A stretch of 64,000 nt of DNA from Streptomyces sp. NBC_01283 (GTDB taxonomy: Bacteria; Actinomycetota; Actinomycetes; Streptomycetales; Streptomycetaceae), in NCBI RefSeq assembly GCF_041435335.1, contig NZ_CP108430.1, positions 5,431,001-5,495,000 on the forward strand, in the 5' to 3' direction. Within the stretch, counting starts at the first letter, position 1. The number at the start of each line of letters is the position of its first letter. The position numbers and the translations under genes are program-made. Positions 17,624 to 25,830 of the stretch are shown in pieces. Below the pieces are notes generated by a model. That model made no database searches and was not told where the DNA came from. It worked only from the letters and a program-made list of their open reading frames with translations.

Positions 17624-18546
17624 CCCGCGTGGCAGCCATCGACTGCGGCACGAACTCGATCCGCCTCCTGGTGGCGGACGCGGACCCGCGGACCGGTGAA
17701 CTGGTCGACCTGGACCGCAGGATGACGATCGTCCGCCTGGGCCAAGGGGTGGACAAGACGGGCCGCCTGGCCCCGGAGGCGCTGGAGCGCACCTTCGCCG
17801 CCTGCCGCGAGTACGCCGAGGTCATCAAGGAGCACGGCGCCGAGCGCCTCCGCTTCGTGGCGACCTCCGCGTCCCGCGACGCCGAGAACCGCGACGACTT
17901 CGTACGCGGTGTCCTGGACATCCTCGGCGTCGAGCCGGAGGTCATCAGCGGTGACCAGGAGGCCGAGTTCTCCTTCACAGGCGCGACGAAGGAACTGGCG
18001 GGCAGCGACCACCTGGCCAAGCCCTACCTCGTCGTCGACATCGGCGGCGGCTCCACGGAGTTCGTCGTCGGCGACGACGAGGTCAGCGCCGCCCGCTCCG
18101 TCGACGTCGGCTGCGTACGCCTCACGGAGCGGCACATCCGCACCGACCCGCCCGCGCCCGCCGAACTGGACGCCGTCCGCGCCGACATCACGGCCGCGCT
18201 GGACCTGGCCGAGCAGACGGTGCCGATCGGCGAGGCCCGCACCCTGGTCGGCCTGGCGGGGTCGGTGACGACGGTGGCCGCCATCGCGCTCGGCCTCGAC
18301 GCGTACGACTCCGCGGCGATCCACCATTCCCGTATCTCCTACGAGCAGGTGAGCGAGATCGCCGCCCGCCTGGCACGGGCCACGCACGACGAGCGGGCCG
18401 CCATCCCGGTGATGCATCCGGGCCGTGTGGACGTCATCGTGTCCGGCGCGCTCGTCCTCCTGTCGATCATGGACAGGACCGGTGCCCGGGAGGTCGTCGT
18501 CAGTGAGCACGACATCCTCGACGGCATCGGCTGGTCGATCGCCTGA
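17620..18546 (+). CDS. exopolyphosphatase / guanosine pentaphosphate phosphohydrolase (Ppx/GppA)
   Basis: 308 residues from ATG 17620, overlapping the DUF501 stop. Sugar-kinase/HSP70-like fold with phosphate loops AAIDCGTNSIRLLVAD at the N-terminus and VVDIGGGSTEF in the middle, plus RFVATSASRDAENR. This short, one-lobe-pair form is the actinobacterial type lacking the C-terminal HD-like domain of E. coli Ppx. Removes terminal phosphate from polyphosphate and/or pppGpp. Start chosen by the overlap and by the AGCGAGGAAGAG sequence upstream. Confidence 0.9.
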   Translation: MTRVAAIDCGTNSIRLLVADADPRTGELVDLDRRMTIVRLGQGVDKTGRLAPEALERTFAACREYAEVIKEHGAERLRFVATSASRDAENRDDFVRGVLDILGVEPEVISGDQEAEFSFTGATKELAGSDHLAKPYLVVDIGGGSTEFVVGDDEVSAARSVDVGCVRLTERHIRTDPPAPAELDAVRADITAALDLAEQTVPIGEARTLVGLAGSVTTVAAIALGLDAYDSAAIHHSRISYEQVSEIAARLARATHDERAAIPVMHPGRVDVIVSGALVLLSIMDRTGAREVVVSEHDILDGIGWSIA

Positions 18547-18618
18547 GCACGTCATGTAGCGTCTGAGCGGCTGTTGAGGGGCTCGAAGGACCCGGCGGCG
18601 ACACTCCGTCGGGAAACT

Positions 18619-18636
18619 TCGTGAAGTTCTTCACAA
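18619..18636 (+). promoter_or_regulatory. candidate Rex operator (ROP site) upstream of ndh
   Basis: The 18-mer TCGTGAAGTTCTTCACAA differs at one position from the Rex consensus TTGTGAA-N4-TTCACAA. Rex is the NADH/NAD-sensing repressor of respiratory genes in Streptomyces. The site is 309 nt upstream of the ndh ATG, within the 398-nt gap after ppx, which suggests a long leader. Nothing else identifiable was seen in the rest of this gap apart from scattered short hairpins. Confidence 0.7.
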
Positions 18637-18944
18637 GGAAATCGGCTCGGTTGGACGATGTTCAGGGGTTCTGGACCCCTAAAAGTGACCCCAGAGGCCC
18701 CCGCGACCCACGACAGTGAAGGTTCGCGAGTGTGTCCGGAGGGTTGGCCGACCGAGTGGTCCAGTGCGGTGGAAGGGTCAGAGCGGCAGCTCACAAGGGG
18801 TGCACAACGACTTGGGCTGTCGCGTGGTTCCCCTGGGGCGTCATGACCTGCGTCACGTGGGCGGCGAAGTGTAGCAGAGGGTGTACCCATGCTTGTGAAG
18901 GGGCGCACGAGCGACCCCTGCCTGGCAGGTGGATACTCGATGGC

Positions 18945-20348
18945 ATGAGCACCACGGAGCGTCCCAGGATCCTCGTAGTAGGCGGTGGGTACGTAGGCCT
19001 GTACGCAGCTCGGCGCATCCTCAAGAAGATGCGCTACGGAGAGGCGACCGTCACGGTCGTCGACCCCCGGTCGTACATGACCTACCAGCCCTTCCTCCCC
19101 GAAGCCGCCGCCGGCAGCATTTCGCCTCGGCATGTCGTCGTCCCGCTGCGACGCGTGCTGCCCAAGGCGGAAGTTCTGACCGGCCGGGTCACCACCATCG
19201 ATCAGGACCGCAAGGTCGCGACGATCGCCCCCCTCGTGGGCGAGGCGTACGAGCTGCCTTTCGACTACCTGGTCATCGCGATGGGCGCGGTCTCCCGCAC
19301 CTTCCCGATCCCCGGCCTCGCCGAGCAGGGCATCGGCATGAAGGGCATCGAGGAGGCCATCGGCCTGCGCAACCACGTCCTCGAGCAGCTGGACAAGGCT
19401 GACTCCACGACGGACGAGGACGTCCGCCGCAAGGCGCTGACCTTCGTCTTCGTCGGCGGTGGCTTCGCGGGTGCGGAGACCATCGGTGAGGTCGAGGACA
19501 TGGCCCGCGACGCGGCCAAGTACTACAACAACGTGAAGCGCGAGGACATGCGCTTCGTGCTCGTCGACGTCGCGGACAAGATCCTCCCCGAGGTCGGCCC
19601 GAAGCTCGGCCAGTACGGCAAGGAGCACCTTGAGGGCCGCGGTGTCGAGGTCTACCTCAAGACCGGCATGGACTCCTGCGTGGACGGCCACGTGGTGCTC
19701 AACAACGGCCTCGAGGTCGACTCCAGCACCATCGTGTGGACCGCGGGCGTCAAGCCCAACCCGGCGCTCGCGCGCTTCGGTCTGCCGCTCGGCCCCCGTG
19801 GCCACGTCGACACCCAGACGACCCTCCAGGTCCAGGGCACCGACTACATCTGGGCCGCGGGCGACAACGCCCAGGTGCCGGACATGGTCGGCCGCAAGGC
19901 CGGCAACGAGAACGCCTGGTGCCCGCCGAACGCCCAGCACGCGCTGCGTCAGGCCAAGGTCCTCGGCGACAACGTGATCTCCGGCATGCGGGGCTTCCCG
20001 CAGAAGGAGTACAGCCACGCCAACAAGGGTGCGGTCGCCGGTCTCGGCCTGCACAAGGGCGTCGCGATGATCGTCATGGGCAAGGTGAAGATCAAGCTCA
20101 AGGGCCGTCTGGCCTGGTACATGCACCGCGCGTACCACGGCATGGCGATGCCGACGTTCAACCGCAAGATCCGCGTCTTCGCGGACTGGACGCTCGCGGT
20201 CTTCCTCAAGCGTGAGGTCGTCTCGCTGGGCGCCATGGAGACGCCGCGCGAGGAGTTCTACGAGGCTGCCAAGCCCGCGCCGAAGCCCGCCGTGGCCAAG
20301 GCCGAGCCGGTCGCCGCCGGGTCCGAGGAGAAGGCCAAGGCCTCCTGA
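18945..20348 (+). CDS. ndh: type II NADH dehydrogenase (NDH-2)
   Basis: 467 residues. FAD-binding ILVVGGGYVGLYAARRIL at the N-terminus and NADH-binding FVFVGGGFAGAETIGEVED near residue 165 define the pyridine nucleotide-disulfide oxidoreductase fold; WAAGDNAQVPD is the second FAD contact. The C-terminal 60-80 residues hold the amphipathic membrane-associating helices (YMHRAYHGMAMPTFNRKIRV) and end in an Ala/Pro/Lys tail. Oxidises NADH and reduces menaquinone without proton pumping. Expression probably responds to redox through the Rex-type site. ATG 18945 is used; an AGGTGG lies 12 nt upstream. Confidence 0.95.
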   Translation: MSTTERPRILVVGGGYVGLYAARRILKKMRYGEATVTVVDPRSYMTYQPFLPEAAAGSISPRHVVVPLRRVLPKAEVLTGRVTTIDQDRKVATIAPLVGEAYELPFDYLVIAMGAVSRTFPIPGLAEQGIGMKGIEEAIGLRNHVLEQLDKADSTTDEDVRRKALTFVFVGGGFAGAETIGEVEDMARDAAKYYNNVKREDMRFVLVDVADKILPEVGPKLGQYGKEHLEGRGVEVYLKTGMDSCVDGHVVLNNGLEVDSSTIVWTAGVKPNPALARFGLPLGPRGHVDTQTTLQVQGTDYIWAAGDNAQVPDMVGRKAGNENAWCPPNAQHALRQAKVLGDNVISGMRGFPQKEYSHANKGAVAGLGLHKGVAMIVMGKVKIKLKGRLAWYMHRAYHGMAMPTFNRKIRVFADWTLAVFLKREVVSLGAMETPREEFYEAAKPAPKPAVAKAEPVAAGSEEKAKAS

Positions 20349-20366
20349 CCTCCGGTCACTGAACAG

Positions 20367-20418
20367 CCCCGAGGGGGCCGCCCGCCATCCGTGGTGCGGG
20401 CGGCCCCCTCGGGTTTTT
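20367..20418 (+). terminator. rho-independent terminator after ndh
   Basis: Arms CCCGAGGGGGCCGCCCGC and GCGGGCGGCCCCCTCGGG form an 18-bp perfect stem followed by TTTTT at 20414-20418. Confidence 0.92.
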
Positions 20419-20548
20419 CCTTCACCATATACATGGTGCTTACACTTATTTTGCCGATCCGTGACGCGGCAACGGGACTGCGGGAGCGCCCGGTTGGTGT
20501 TTACGTGGTGTTGAGCTATCCGGGATCGCCATCACGGAGGTGTGCACC

Positions 20549-21853
20549 ATGCCAGACGCCGCACTGCGGCTGAAGAGCCTCGCCGAACAACTGCTGGGAG
20601 CCCCGCTCCCCGTTCGTATTCGTGCCTGGGACGGTTCGGAAGCAGGCCCGCCGGGTGCCCCCACCCTCGTCGTACGCAACCGCCGCGCCCTGCGCCGCCT
20701 GATGTGGAAGCCGGGCGAGCTGGGCCTCGCCCGCGCCTGGGTGGCCGGGGACCTGGACGTCGAGGGCGATCTGTACGCCGCGCTCGACCGGCTCGCCGGG
20801 TTCATCTGGGAGCGCGACGAGGACGCCAAGAGCCTCCGGGAATCCCTGCGCGACCCGGGGTTCCGCGCCGCGGCCCGCACCCTGATCGGCCTCGCCGCGC
20901 CCTTCCTGCCGCCCGCCCCGCCGCCGGAGGAGATGCGCGGCCGTGGCCGTCTGCACCTGCACACCAAGGGCAGCGACCGCCAGGCCATCAGCCACCACTA
21001 CGACGTGGGCAACGACTTCTACGAGCTGGTGCTCGGCCCCTCGATGGTCTACTCGTGCGCATACTGGGGGGCCGATGATGAGGAAGCCTCGACCCTGGAG
21101 GACGCCCAGCGCGACAAGCTGGAGCTCATCTCCCGCAAGCTCGCCCTGAAGCCCGGCATGCGGCTCCTGGACGTGGGCTGCGGCTGGGGCTCCATGGCGA
21201 TCCACGCGGCGCGCGAGCACGGCGCCTCCGTCGTCGGCGTCACGCTCTCCCAGGAGCAGGCCGCGTACGCCAGGAAGCGCATCGCGGAGGAGGGCCTGAC
21301 CGACCGGGTCGAGATCCGCGTCCAGGACTACCGCGACGTGCGCGACGGGCCGTACGACGCGATCTCCTCCATCGGTATGGCCGAACACGTTGGCGCCGAG
21401 AGGTACTTGGAGTACGCACACGACCTGCACGCGCTCCTCAAGCCCGGCGGCCGGCTCCTCAACCACCAGATCGCGCGCCGCCCGCAGACCGACGAGTCGA
21501 CGTACGAGGTCGACGACTTCATCGACGCCTATGTGTTCCCCGGCGGCGAGCTCGCCCCCGTGGGATCCACCGTCGGGCAGCTGGAGCGCGCCGGGTTCGA
21601 GGTGCGCGACGTGGAGGCGATCCGCGAGCACTACGCCCTCACCCTGCGCCGCTGGGTCGCCAACCTGGAGGCCCACTGGAAGGAGGGCCAGCGGCTCACC
21701 TCGCCGGGCCGCGCCCGCATCTGGCGCCTCTACATGGCGGCCTCCGCGCTCGCCTTCGAGCGCAACCGCATCGGCGTCAATCAGGTCCTCGCGGTGAAGA
21801 CCCCGGAGATCGGCACCTCCGGGATGCCGCTGCGGGCCCGCGACTGGCAGTAG
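20549..21853 (+). CDS. cyclopropane-fatty-acyl-phospholipid synthase family methyltransferase
   Basis: 434 residues; ATG 20549 lies 8 nt after CACGGAGG, better than the in-frame GTG 20540. The ~130-residue N-terminal domain resembles the lipid-binding part of CFA synthases. The SAM domain includes HYDVGNDFYELVLGPSMVYSCAYW, motif I LLDVGCGWGSMAIHAA, and later IGMAEHVGAERY. Adds a methylene or methyl group from SAM to unsaturated acyl chains of membrane lipids. Stands alone, convergent with the ABC permease. Whether the product is a cyclopropane or a mid-chain methyl branch cannot be told. Confidence 0.9.
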   Translation: MPDAALRLKSLAEQLLGAPLPVRIRAWDGSEAGPPGAPTLVVRNRRALRRLMWKPGELGLARAWVAGDLDVEGDLYAALDRLAGFIWERDEDAKSLRESLRDPGFRAAARTLIGLAAPFLPPAPPPEEMRGRGRLHLHTKGSDRQAISHHYDVGNDFYELVLGPSMVYSCAYWGADDEEASTLEDAQRDKLELISRKLALKPGMRLLDVGCGWGSMAIHAAREHGASVVGVTLSQEQAAYARKRIAEEGLTDRVEIRVQDYRDVRDGPYDAISSIGMAEHVGAERYLEYAHDLHALLKPGGRLLNHQIARRPQTDESTYEVDDFIDAYVFPGGELAPVGSTVGQLERAGFEVRDVEAIREHYALTLRRWVANLEAHWKEGQRLTSPGRARIWRLYMAASALAFERNRIGVNQVLAVKTPEIGTSGMPLRARDWQ

Positions 21854-21865
21854 GACGTACACGCG

Positions 21866-21900
21866 TGGGGCCCCGGACGGTTCGCCGTCCGGGGCCCCAC
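21866..21900. terminator. bidirectional terminator between convergent genes
   Basis: GTGGGGCCCCGGACGG, short loop TTCG, then CCGTCCGGGGCCCCAC: a 16-bp perfect stem with a UUCG loop between the convergent CFA synthase and ABC permease genes. Confidence 0.85.
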
Positions 21901-21919
21901 TCCTGCGTACCGCCGAGCG

Positions 21920-24445
21920 CTACTCGCTCTTGATCGCCATCAGCGGGTTCAGCTTGGCCGCGCTGCGGGCCGGCCACATCGCGGCGAGGACGCCGACCAG
22001 GGCCGCGATGGCCAGGAAGATCGCGATACGGCCGGCCGGGATCTCCATCGTGTACGTCTTGACCGTGCCGGAGATGCTGTCGCCCGCGACCCAGCCCATG
22101 AAGAGGCCGAGTCCGATGCCGAGCACCGCGCCGAACAGGGAGATGATGACCGCCTCCAGGCGCACCATCTGCTTGACCTTCGCGCGGTCGAGGCCGATGG
22201 CCCGCATCATGCCGATCTCGTGCTTCCGCTCGAAGACCGACATGGCCAGGGTGTTGATGACACCGAGGACCGCGATCAGGATGGCCATCGCCAGGAGGCC
22301 GTAGAGCATGTTCAGCATCAGGTTGATCGCGCCGGCGATCTCGTTGCTGATCGCGTCCTTGTCCTGGATCTTGATGGCGGGGTTGTCGCCGAGGGCGTCG
22401 ACGATGGCGTCCTCGGCCTTGTCGGAGGGGCCACCCTCCATCTTCACCAGGACCTGCTGGTCGGTGATCTTGGACAGGTGCGGGTCGACGACGGAGAGCG
22501 GAGTGAAGAGACCGTTGATCATCTCGTTCTGCTCGTAGACGCCGGCGATCTTCAGCTCGGCCGTCTTGTCGTCGTCGAACTTCACCGGGACGGTTTCGCC
22601 GGTCTTCAGGCCCTGCTTGTCCGCGGTCTCCTTGTCGACCAGCGTGGAGTCACCCTTCAGACCCGCGAGCGAGCCGCTGGTGAAGTCGAGGCTTGCCAGC
22701 TTGCCGAAGGCCTTCTCGTCGACGCCGGTGACCTGGGAGTAGGAGCCGCCGGCCACCTCGCCGTAGGCCGTGCGCAGCGGGCTGCTCGCCTTGACGTCGG
22801 GGAGCTTGTCCAGCTTCTCGCGGACCTCGGGGGTCAGCGGCTGGTAGTTCGCCATGGAGACGGTGTAGTCGGCCTTCAGGGAACCCGCGGCCATCTTGTT
22901 GATGGCGCTGCTCATGGAGGTCGCCACCACCGTCATCGCCGTGATGAGGGTCAGGCCGATCATCAGGGCCGAGGCGGTGGAGGCCGTGCGGCGCGGGTTG
23001 CGCACCGCGTTGAGGCGGGACAGTTTGCCCGTGACGCCGAAGGGCTTCAGGAGCGGGGCCGCGGCGGCGATGAACGGGCGCGACAGGAGCGGCGTGAGGA
23101 CGATGGCGCCGACCATGATGGTGGCGGCGCCGCCGGACTTCACGTAGTTGTCGTCCATGAAGAGCATGACCGTGCCGAGCGCGACGATGATCGAGCCGAT
23201 GGTGTTGCGGACGACGAGGCCGCGCATGGTCGGCGAAGCGTGGACGCTGTTCATCGCGGCGACCGGTGGGATCTTCGCGGCGCGGCGGCCCGGCAGCCAG
23301 GCGGCCAGCATGGTGACGACCACGCCGATGACCAGGGCGACGACGATCGTGGTCGGGGCGATGATGATCGGCCCGTCGGGCAGCGAGGCGCCCGCGGAGT
23401 TCATCAGGGACTCCAGGCCCAGGGCCACGCCGATGCCGAGCGCGAAGCCGGTCACGGCGGCCACCAGGCCCACCAGGAACGCCTCGATGAGCACGGAGCG
23501 CGTCACCTGGCGGCGAGAGGCGCCGATGGCGCGCATCAGGGCCAGTTCCTTGGTGCGCTGGGCGACCAGCATGGTGAAGGTGTTGGCGATGATGAAGATG
23601 CCGACGAAGAGCGCGATGCCCGCGAAGATGAGCAGGACCTGGCTCATGGACTTGGTGTCCTGCTCGATCATCCTCTCCTGGTCGTCGGAGAGCTGGGCGC
23701 CGGTGACGGCGTCCGTGTCCTTCGGCAGGATCTTCTCGACCGAGCTCTTCAGCGCCGTCTCGGAGGTGCCCGCGGCGGCCTTCACGTCGATCTCGTCGTA
23801 CTCGGACTTGCCGAGGACGGTGCGCGCGGTGTCGTCGTCGAACACCACCAGGCTGCCGCCCGCGAGGACGCTGCCGTCCTCGGTGTCGAAGACGCCGCTG
23901 ATCTTCGCCTTCTTCACGGGGCCGTCGGTGGAGTAGCGGACCGTGTCGCCGACCTTGTAGCCGGTGCGCTCGGCGGTGCGGGAGTCGAGCGCGAGGTCAC
24001 CGGCGGACTTCGGGGCGGCGCCCTTGGTGAAGTCGTAGCGCGGGTCCTTGCCGCCCTTGCCCGGGAAGTAGTTGGCGCCGGTGGTGCCCCACTCGCCGCC
24101 GACCAGCTTGCCGTCCTTGTCGGCGAGCGCGGTGAACCCGGAGACGGTCCCTATCGCCGAGTCGGCGCCGGGCAGGCTCTGCGTCTTGTTCAGGAAGGCG
24201 TCGGTCAGGCGCGGCGGCTTCTTGGCCTCACCGCTGTCCTCGCCGCTGTAGGAGGAGCCGTCGCCCTGGATGGCGACGGAGACGTGGTCGAAGCTCTTCG
24301 CCGACTTGTTCTTGTAGGCGTTGCCGAAGGTGTCGGTGAAGACGAGGGTGCCGGAGACGAAGGCGACGCCGAGCATGACGGCGAGCACGGTCATCAACAG
24401 CCTGGCCTTGTGCGCGAGCACGTTGCGCAGGGCGGTACGGAACAT
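21920..24445 (-). CDS. MacB/FtsX-type ABC transporter permease
   Basis: 841 residues. Start at 24445 (MFRTALRNVLAHKARLLMTVLAVMLGVAF), which places the first transmembrane helix right after a basic amphipathic segment, as usual for this family. Two FtsX repeats: TM1, an extracytoplasmic domain of ~230 residues, TM2-4 (LLIFAGIALFVGIFIIANTF..), TM5-6, a second large extracytoplasmic domain, and TM7-10 ending in PARSAAKLNPLMAIKSE. The two coupling motifs (VAQRTKELALMRAIGASRRQV and VFERKHEIGMMRAIGLDRAKV) contact the ATPase. Works with the ATPase encoded just upstream to move a substrate off or out of the membrane; substrate unknown (lipoprotein, peptide or drug). Confidence 0.9.
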   Translation of the reverse strand: MFRTALRNVLAHKARLLMTVLAVMLGVAFVSGTLVFTDTFGNAYKNKSAKSFDHVSVAIQGDGSSYSGEDSGEAKKPPRLTDAFLNKTQSLPGADSAIGTVSGFTALADKDGKLVGGEWGTTGANYFPGKGGKDPRYDFTKGAAPKSAGDLALDSRTAERTGYKVGDTVRYSTDGPVKKAKISGVFDTEDGSVLAGGSLVVFDDDTARTVLGKSEYDEIDVKAAAGTSETALKSSVEKILPKDTDAVTGAQLSDDQERMIEQDTKSMSQVLLIFAGIALFVGIFIIANTFTMLVAQRTKELALMRAIGASRRQVTRSVLIEAFLVGLVAAVTGFALGIGVALGLESLMNSAGASLPDGPIIIAPTTIVVALVIGVVVTMLAAWLPGRRAAKIPPVAAMNSVHASPTMRGLVVRNTIGSIIVALGTVMLFMDDNYVKSGGAATIMVGAIVLTPLLSRPFIAAAAPLLKPFGVTGKLSRLNAVRNPRRTASTASALMIGLTLITAMTVVATSMSSAINKMAAGSLKADYTVSMANYQPLTPEVREKLDKLPDVKASSPLRTAYGEVAGGSYSQVTGVDEKAFGKLASLDFTSGSLAGLKGDSTLVDKETADKQGLKTGETVPVKFDDDKTAELKIAGVYEQNEMINGLFTPLSVVDPHLSKITDQQVLVKMEGGPSDKAEDAIVDALGDNPAIKIQDKDAISNEIAGAINLMLNMLYGLLAMAILIAVLGVINTLAMSVFERKHEIGMMRAIGLDRAKVKQMVRLEAVIISLFGAVLGIGLGLFMGWVAGDSISGTVKTYTMEIPAGRIAIFLAIAALVGVLAAMWPARSAAKLNPLMAIKSE

Positions 24446-24568
24446 GGGTTTCTGTCCTGGTGGAAGAGAAGGTGGGGCCCGAGGTGGCGCCCCGTAGGGG
24501 CGCGGGGAACTGCGCGACAAGCCGCTGACGGCCCGCCGGTGAATGGCCGGCCGACGCCGCTCGGAGCG

Positions 24569-25339
24569 CTAGCTCGTGCGGCCCTTCGCGTCGAAGTCCT
24601 TCATCCGGTCGAGGACGCCGTCGGCGGTCGGCGAGAGCATCTCGTCGACGATCCGCCCGTCGGCGAGGAAGATCACGCGGTCCGCGTACGCCGCGGCCAC
24701 CGGGTCGTGGGTGACCATGACGACGGTCTGGCCCAGCTCGCGCACGGAGTTGCGCAGGAAGCCGAGGACCTCGGCGCCCGAGCGCGAGTCCAGGTTTCCG
24801 GTCGGCTCGTCGCCGAAGATGATGTCGGGCCGCGAGGCGAGCGCGCGGGCCACGGCGACGCGCTGCTGCTGGCCGCCGGAGAGCTCGGTGGGCCGGTGGC
24901 TGAGCCGCCCGGCCAGGCCGACCATGGAGATGACCTGCTCCAGCCACTGCTTGTCGGGCTTGCGGCCCGCGATGTCCATCGGCAGCGTGATGTTCTCCAG
25001 GGCCGTCAGCGTCGGCAGGAGGTTGAAGGCCTGGAAGATGAAGCCGATCTTGTCCCGGCGGAGCTTGGTGAGCTGCTTGTCCTTGAGGGTGGAAAGCTCG
25101 GTCTCGCCGATCCGCACGGAGCCGCCGCTGAAGCTGTCGAGACCCGCGACGCAGTGCATCAGGGTCGACTTGCCGGAGCCCGAGGGGCCCATGATCGCGG
25201 TGAACTCGCCCTGCCGGAAGTCGACGGAGACATGGTCCAGGGCGACCACCTGGGTCTCGCCCTGTCCGTACACCTTGGAGAGGTCCGTGGCGCGTGCGGC
25301 CACCGCGGTGGTGCGGGCGGCGAAGGGGGTGGTGGTCAC
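24569..25339 (-). CDS. MacB/LolD-type ABC transporter ATPase
   Basis: 256 residues from GTG 25339, with CAGGAG about 9 nt upstream; longer in-frame reading upstream lacks support. Walker A GPSGSGKST, Q-loop FQAFNLLPTLTALEN, signature LSGGQQQRVAVARAL, Walker B IIFGDEPTGNLD, H-loop VTHDPVAAAYADR. The LDS/GNLD and ALENITLPM patterns are typical of the LolD/MacB branch. About 120 nt separate it from the permease gene and both are in one orientation. Confidence 0.95.
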   Translation of the reverse strand: MTTTPFAARTTAVAARATDLSKVYGQGETQVVALDHVSVDFRQGEFTAIMGPSGSGKSTLMHCVAGLDSFSGGSVRIGETELSTLKDKQLTKLRRDKIGFIFQAFNLLPTLTALENITLPMDIAGRKPDKQWLEQVISMVGLAGRLSHRPTELSGGQQQRVAVARALASRPDIIFGDEPTGNLDSRSGAEVLGFLRNSVRELGQTVVMVTHDPVAAAYADRVIFLADGRIVDEMLSPTADGVLDRMKDFDAKGRTS

Positions 25340-25691
25340 GGGGCGGTGCTCCTGTCGGGACGACGAGTGGGGACGTACTCCATCGTCCTTGCGGAACCGG
25401 GGCGTGTAGTCAGCCGTTGTTCTGGTTCCGAGGGCCCTCTGCAGTCGGACCCCGAGCGTCCGTGTCATACCTGGGGATGACCCCCACCCCTGAGGCGGGT
25501 ACCACCTGCCAGTGACCCGCGGACGCCGCGGAGGCGGCTAAATTCCGTCATTCCGTCCCGGAGCCCCCACCACCGTGGAAAGGCCTCCGGCATGTACCGA
25601 TGGGCCGTACCGGTGGCTGATGCACCCTCAGACGTCAATAAAATAAGACAACATCGGGCTGTTGTTCCGCTGTTCGGGGGACGCTCCCCGA

Positions 25692-25697
25692 TAGGGT
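25692..25697 (+). promoter_or_regulatory. possible -10 element of bldA
   Basis: TAGGGT lies 29 nt before the mature tRNA 5' end, a suitable place for a -10 with a short leader. No well-spaced -35 is obvious, and a small hairpin (TCGGGG/CCCCGA) sits immediately upstream. The remainder of the 25340-25726 gap holds only the presumed ABC operon promoter and no recognisable gene. Confidence 0.3.
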
Positions 25698-25726
25698 CGA
25701 ATCACTTGATGCGGAGCCCACGGCCT

Positions 25727-25809
25727 GCCCGGATGGTGGAATGCAGACACGGCGAGCTTAAACCTCGCTGCCCCTAGCGGGCGTGCCGGTTCAAGTCCGG
25801 CTCCGGGCA
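25727..25809 (+). tRNA. bldA: tRNA-Leu(UAA), bldA
   Basis: Cloverleaf: acceptor GCCCGGA (25727-25733) pairs with TCCGGGC (25802-25808), discriminator A25809; anticodon stem GCGAG/CTCGC with loop CTTAAAC, anticodon TAA at 25759-25761; long variable arm (TGCCCCTAGCGGGCG) typical of leucine tRNAs; T-arm GCCGGTTCAAGTCCGGC. The 3' CCA is not encoded. It reads the rare UUA codon and is the bldA gene, a developmental regulator in Streptomyces because UUA is confined to a few regulatory and antibiotic genes. I did not see in-frame TTA codons in the genes I checked here. Confidence 0.97.
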
Positions 25810-25830
25810 CCTCCGCCAAGGCGTCAGCGG

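Noticed and set aside
22220..25480. A 1086-codon plus-strand frame opposite the ABC exporter
   Set aside because: Same cause; both exporter genes have clear motifs on the minus strand.
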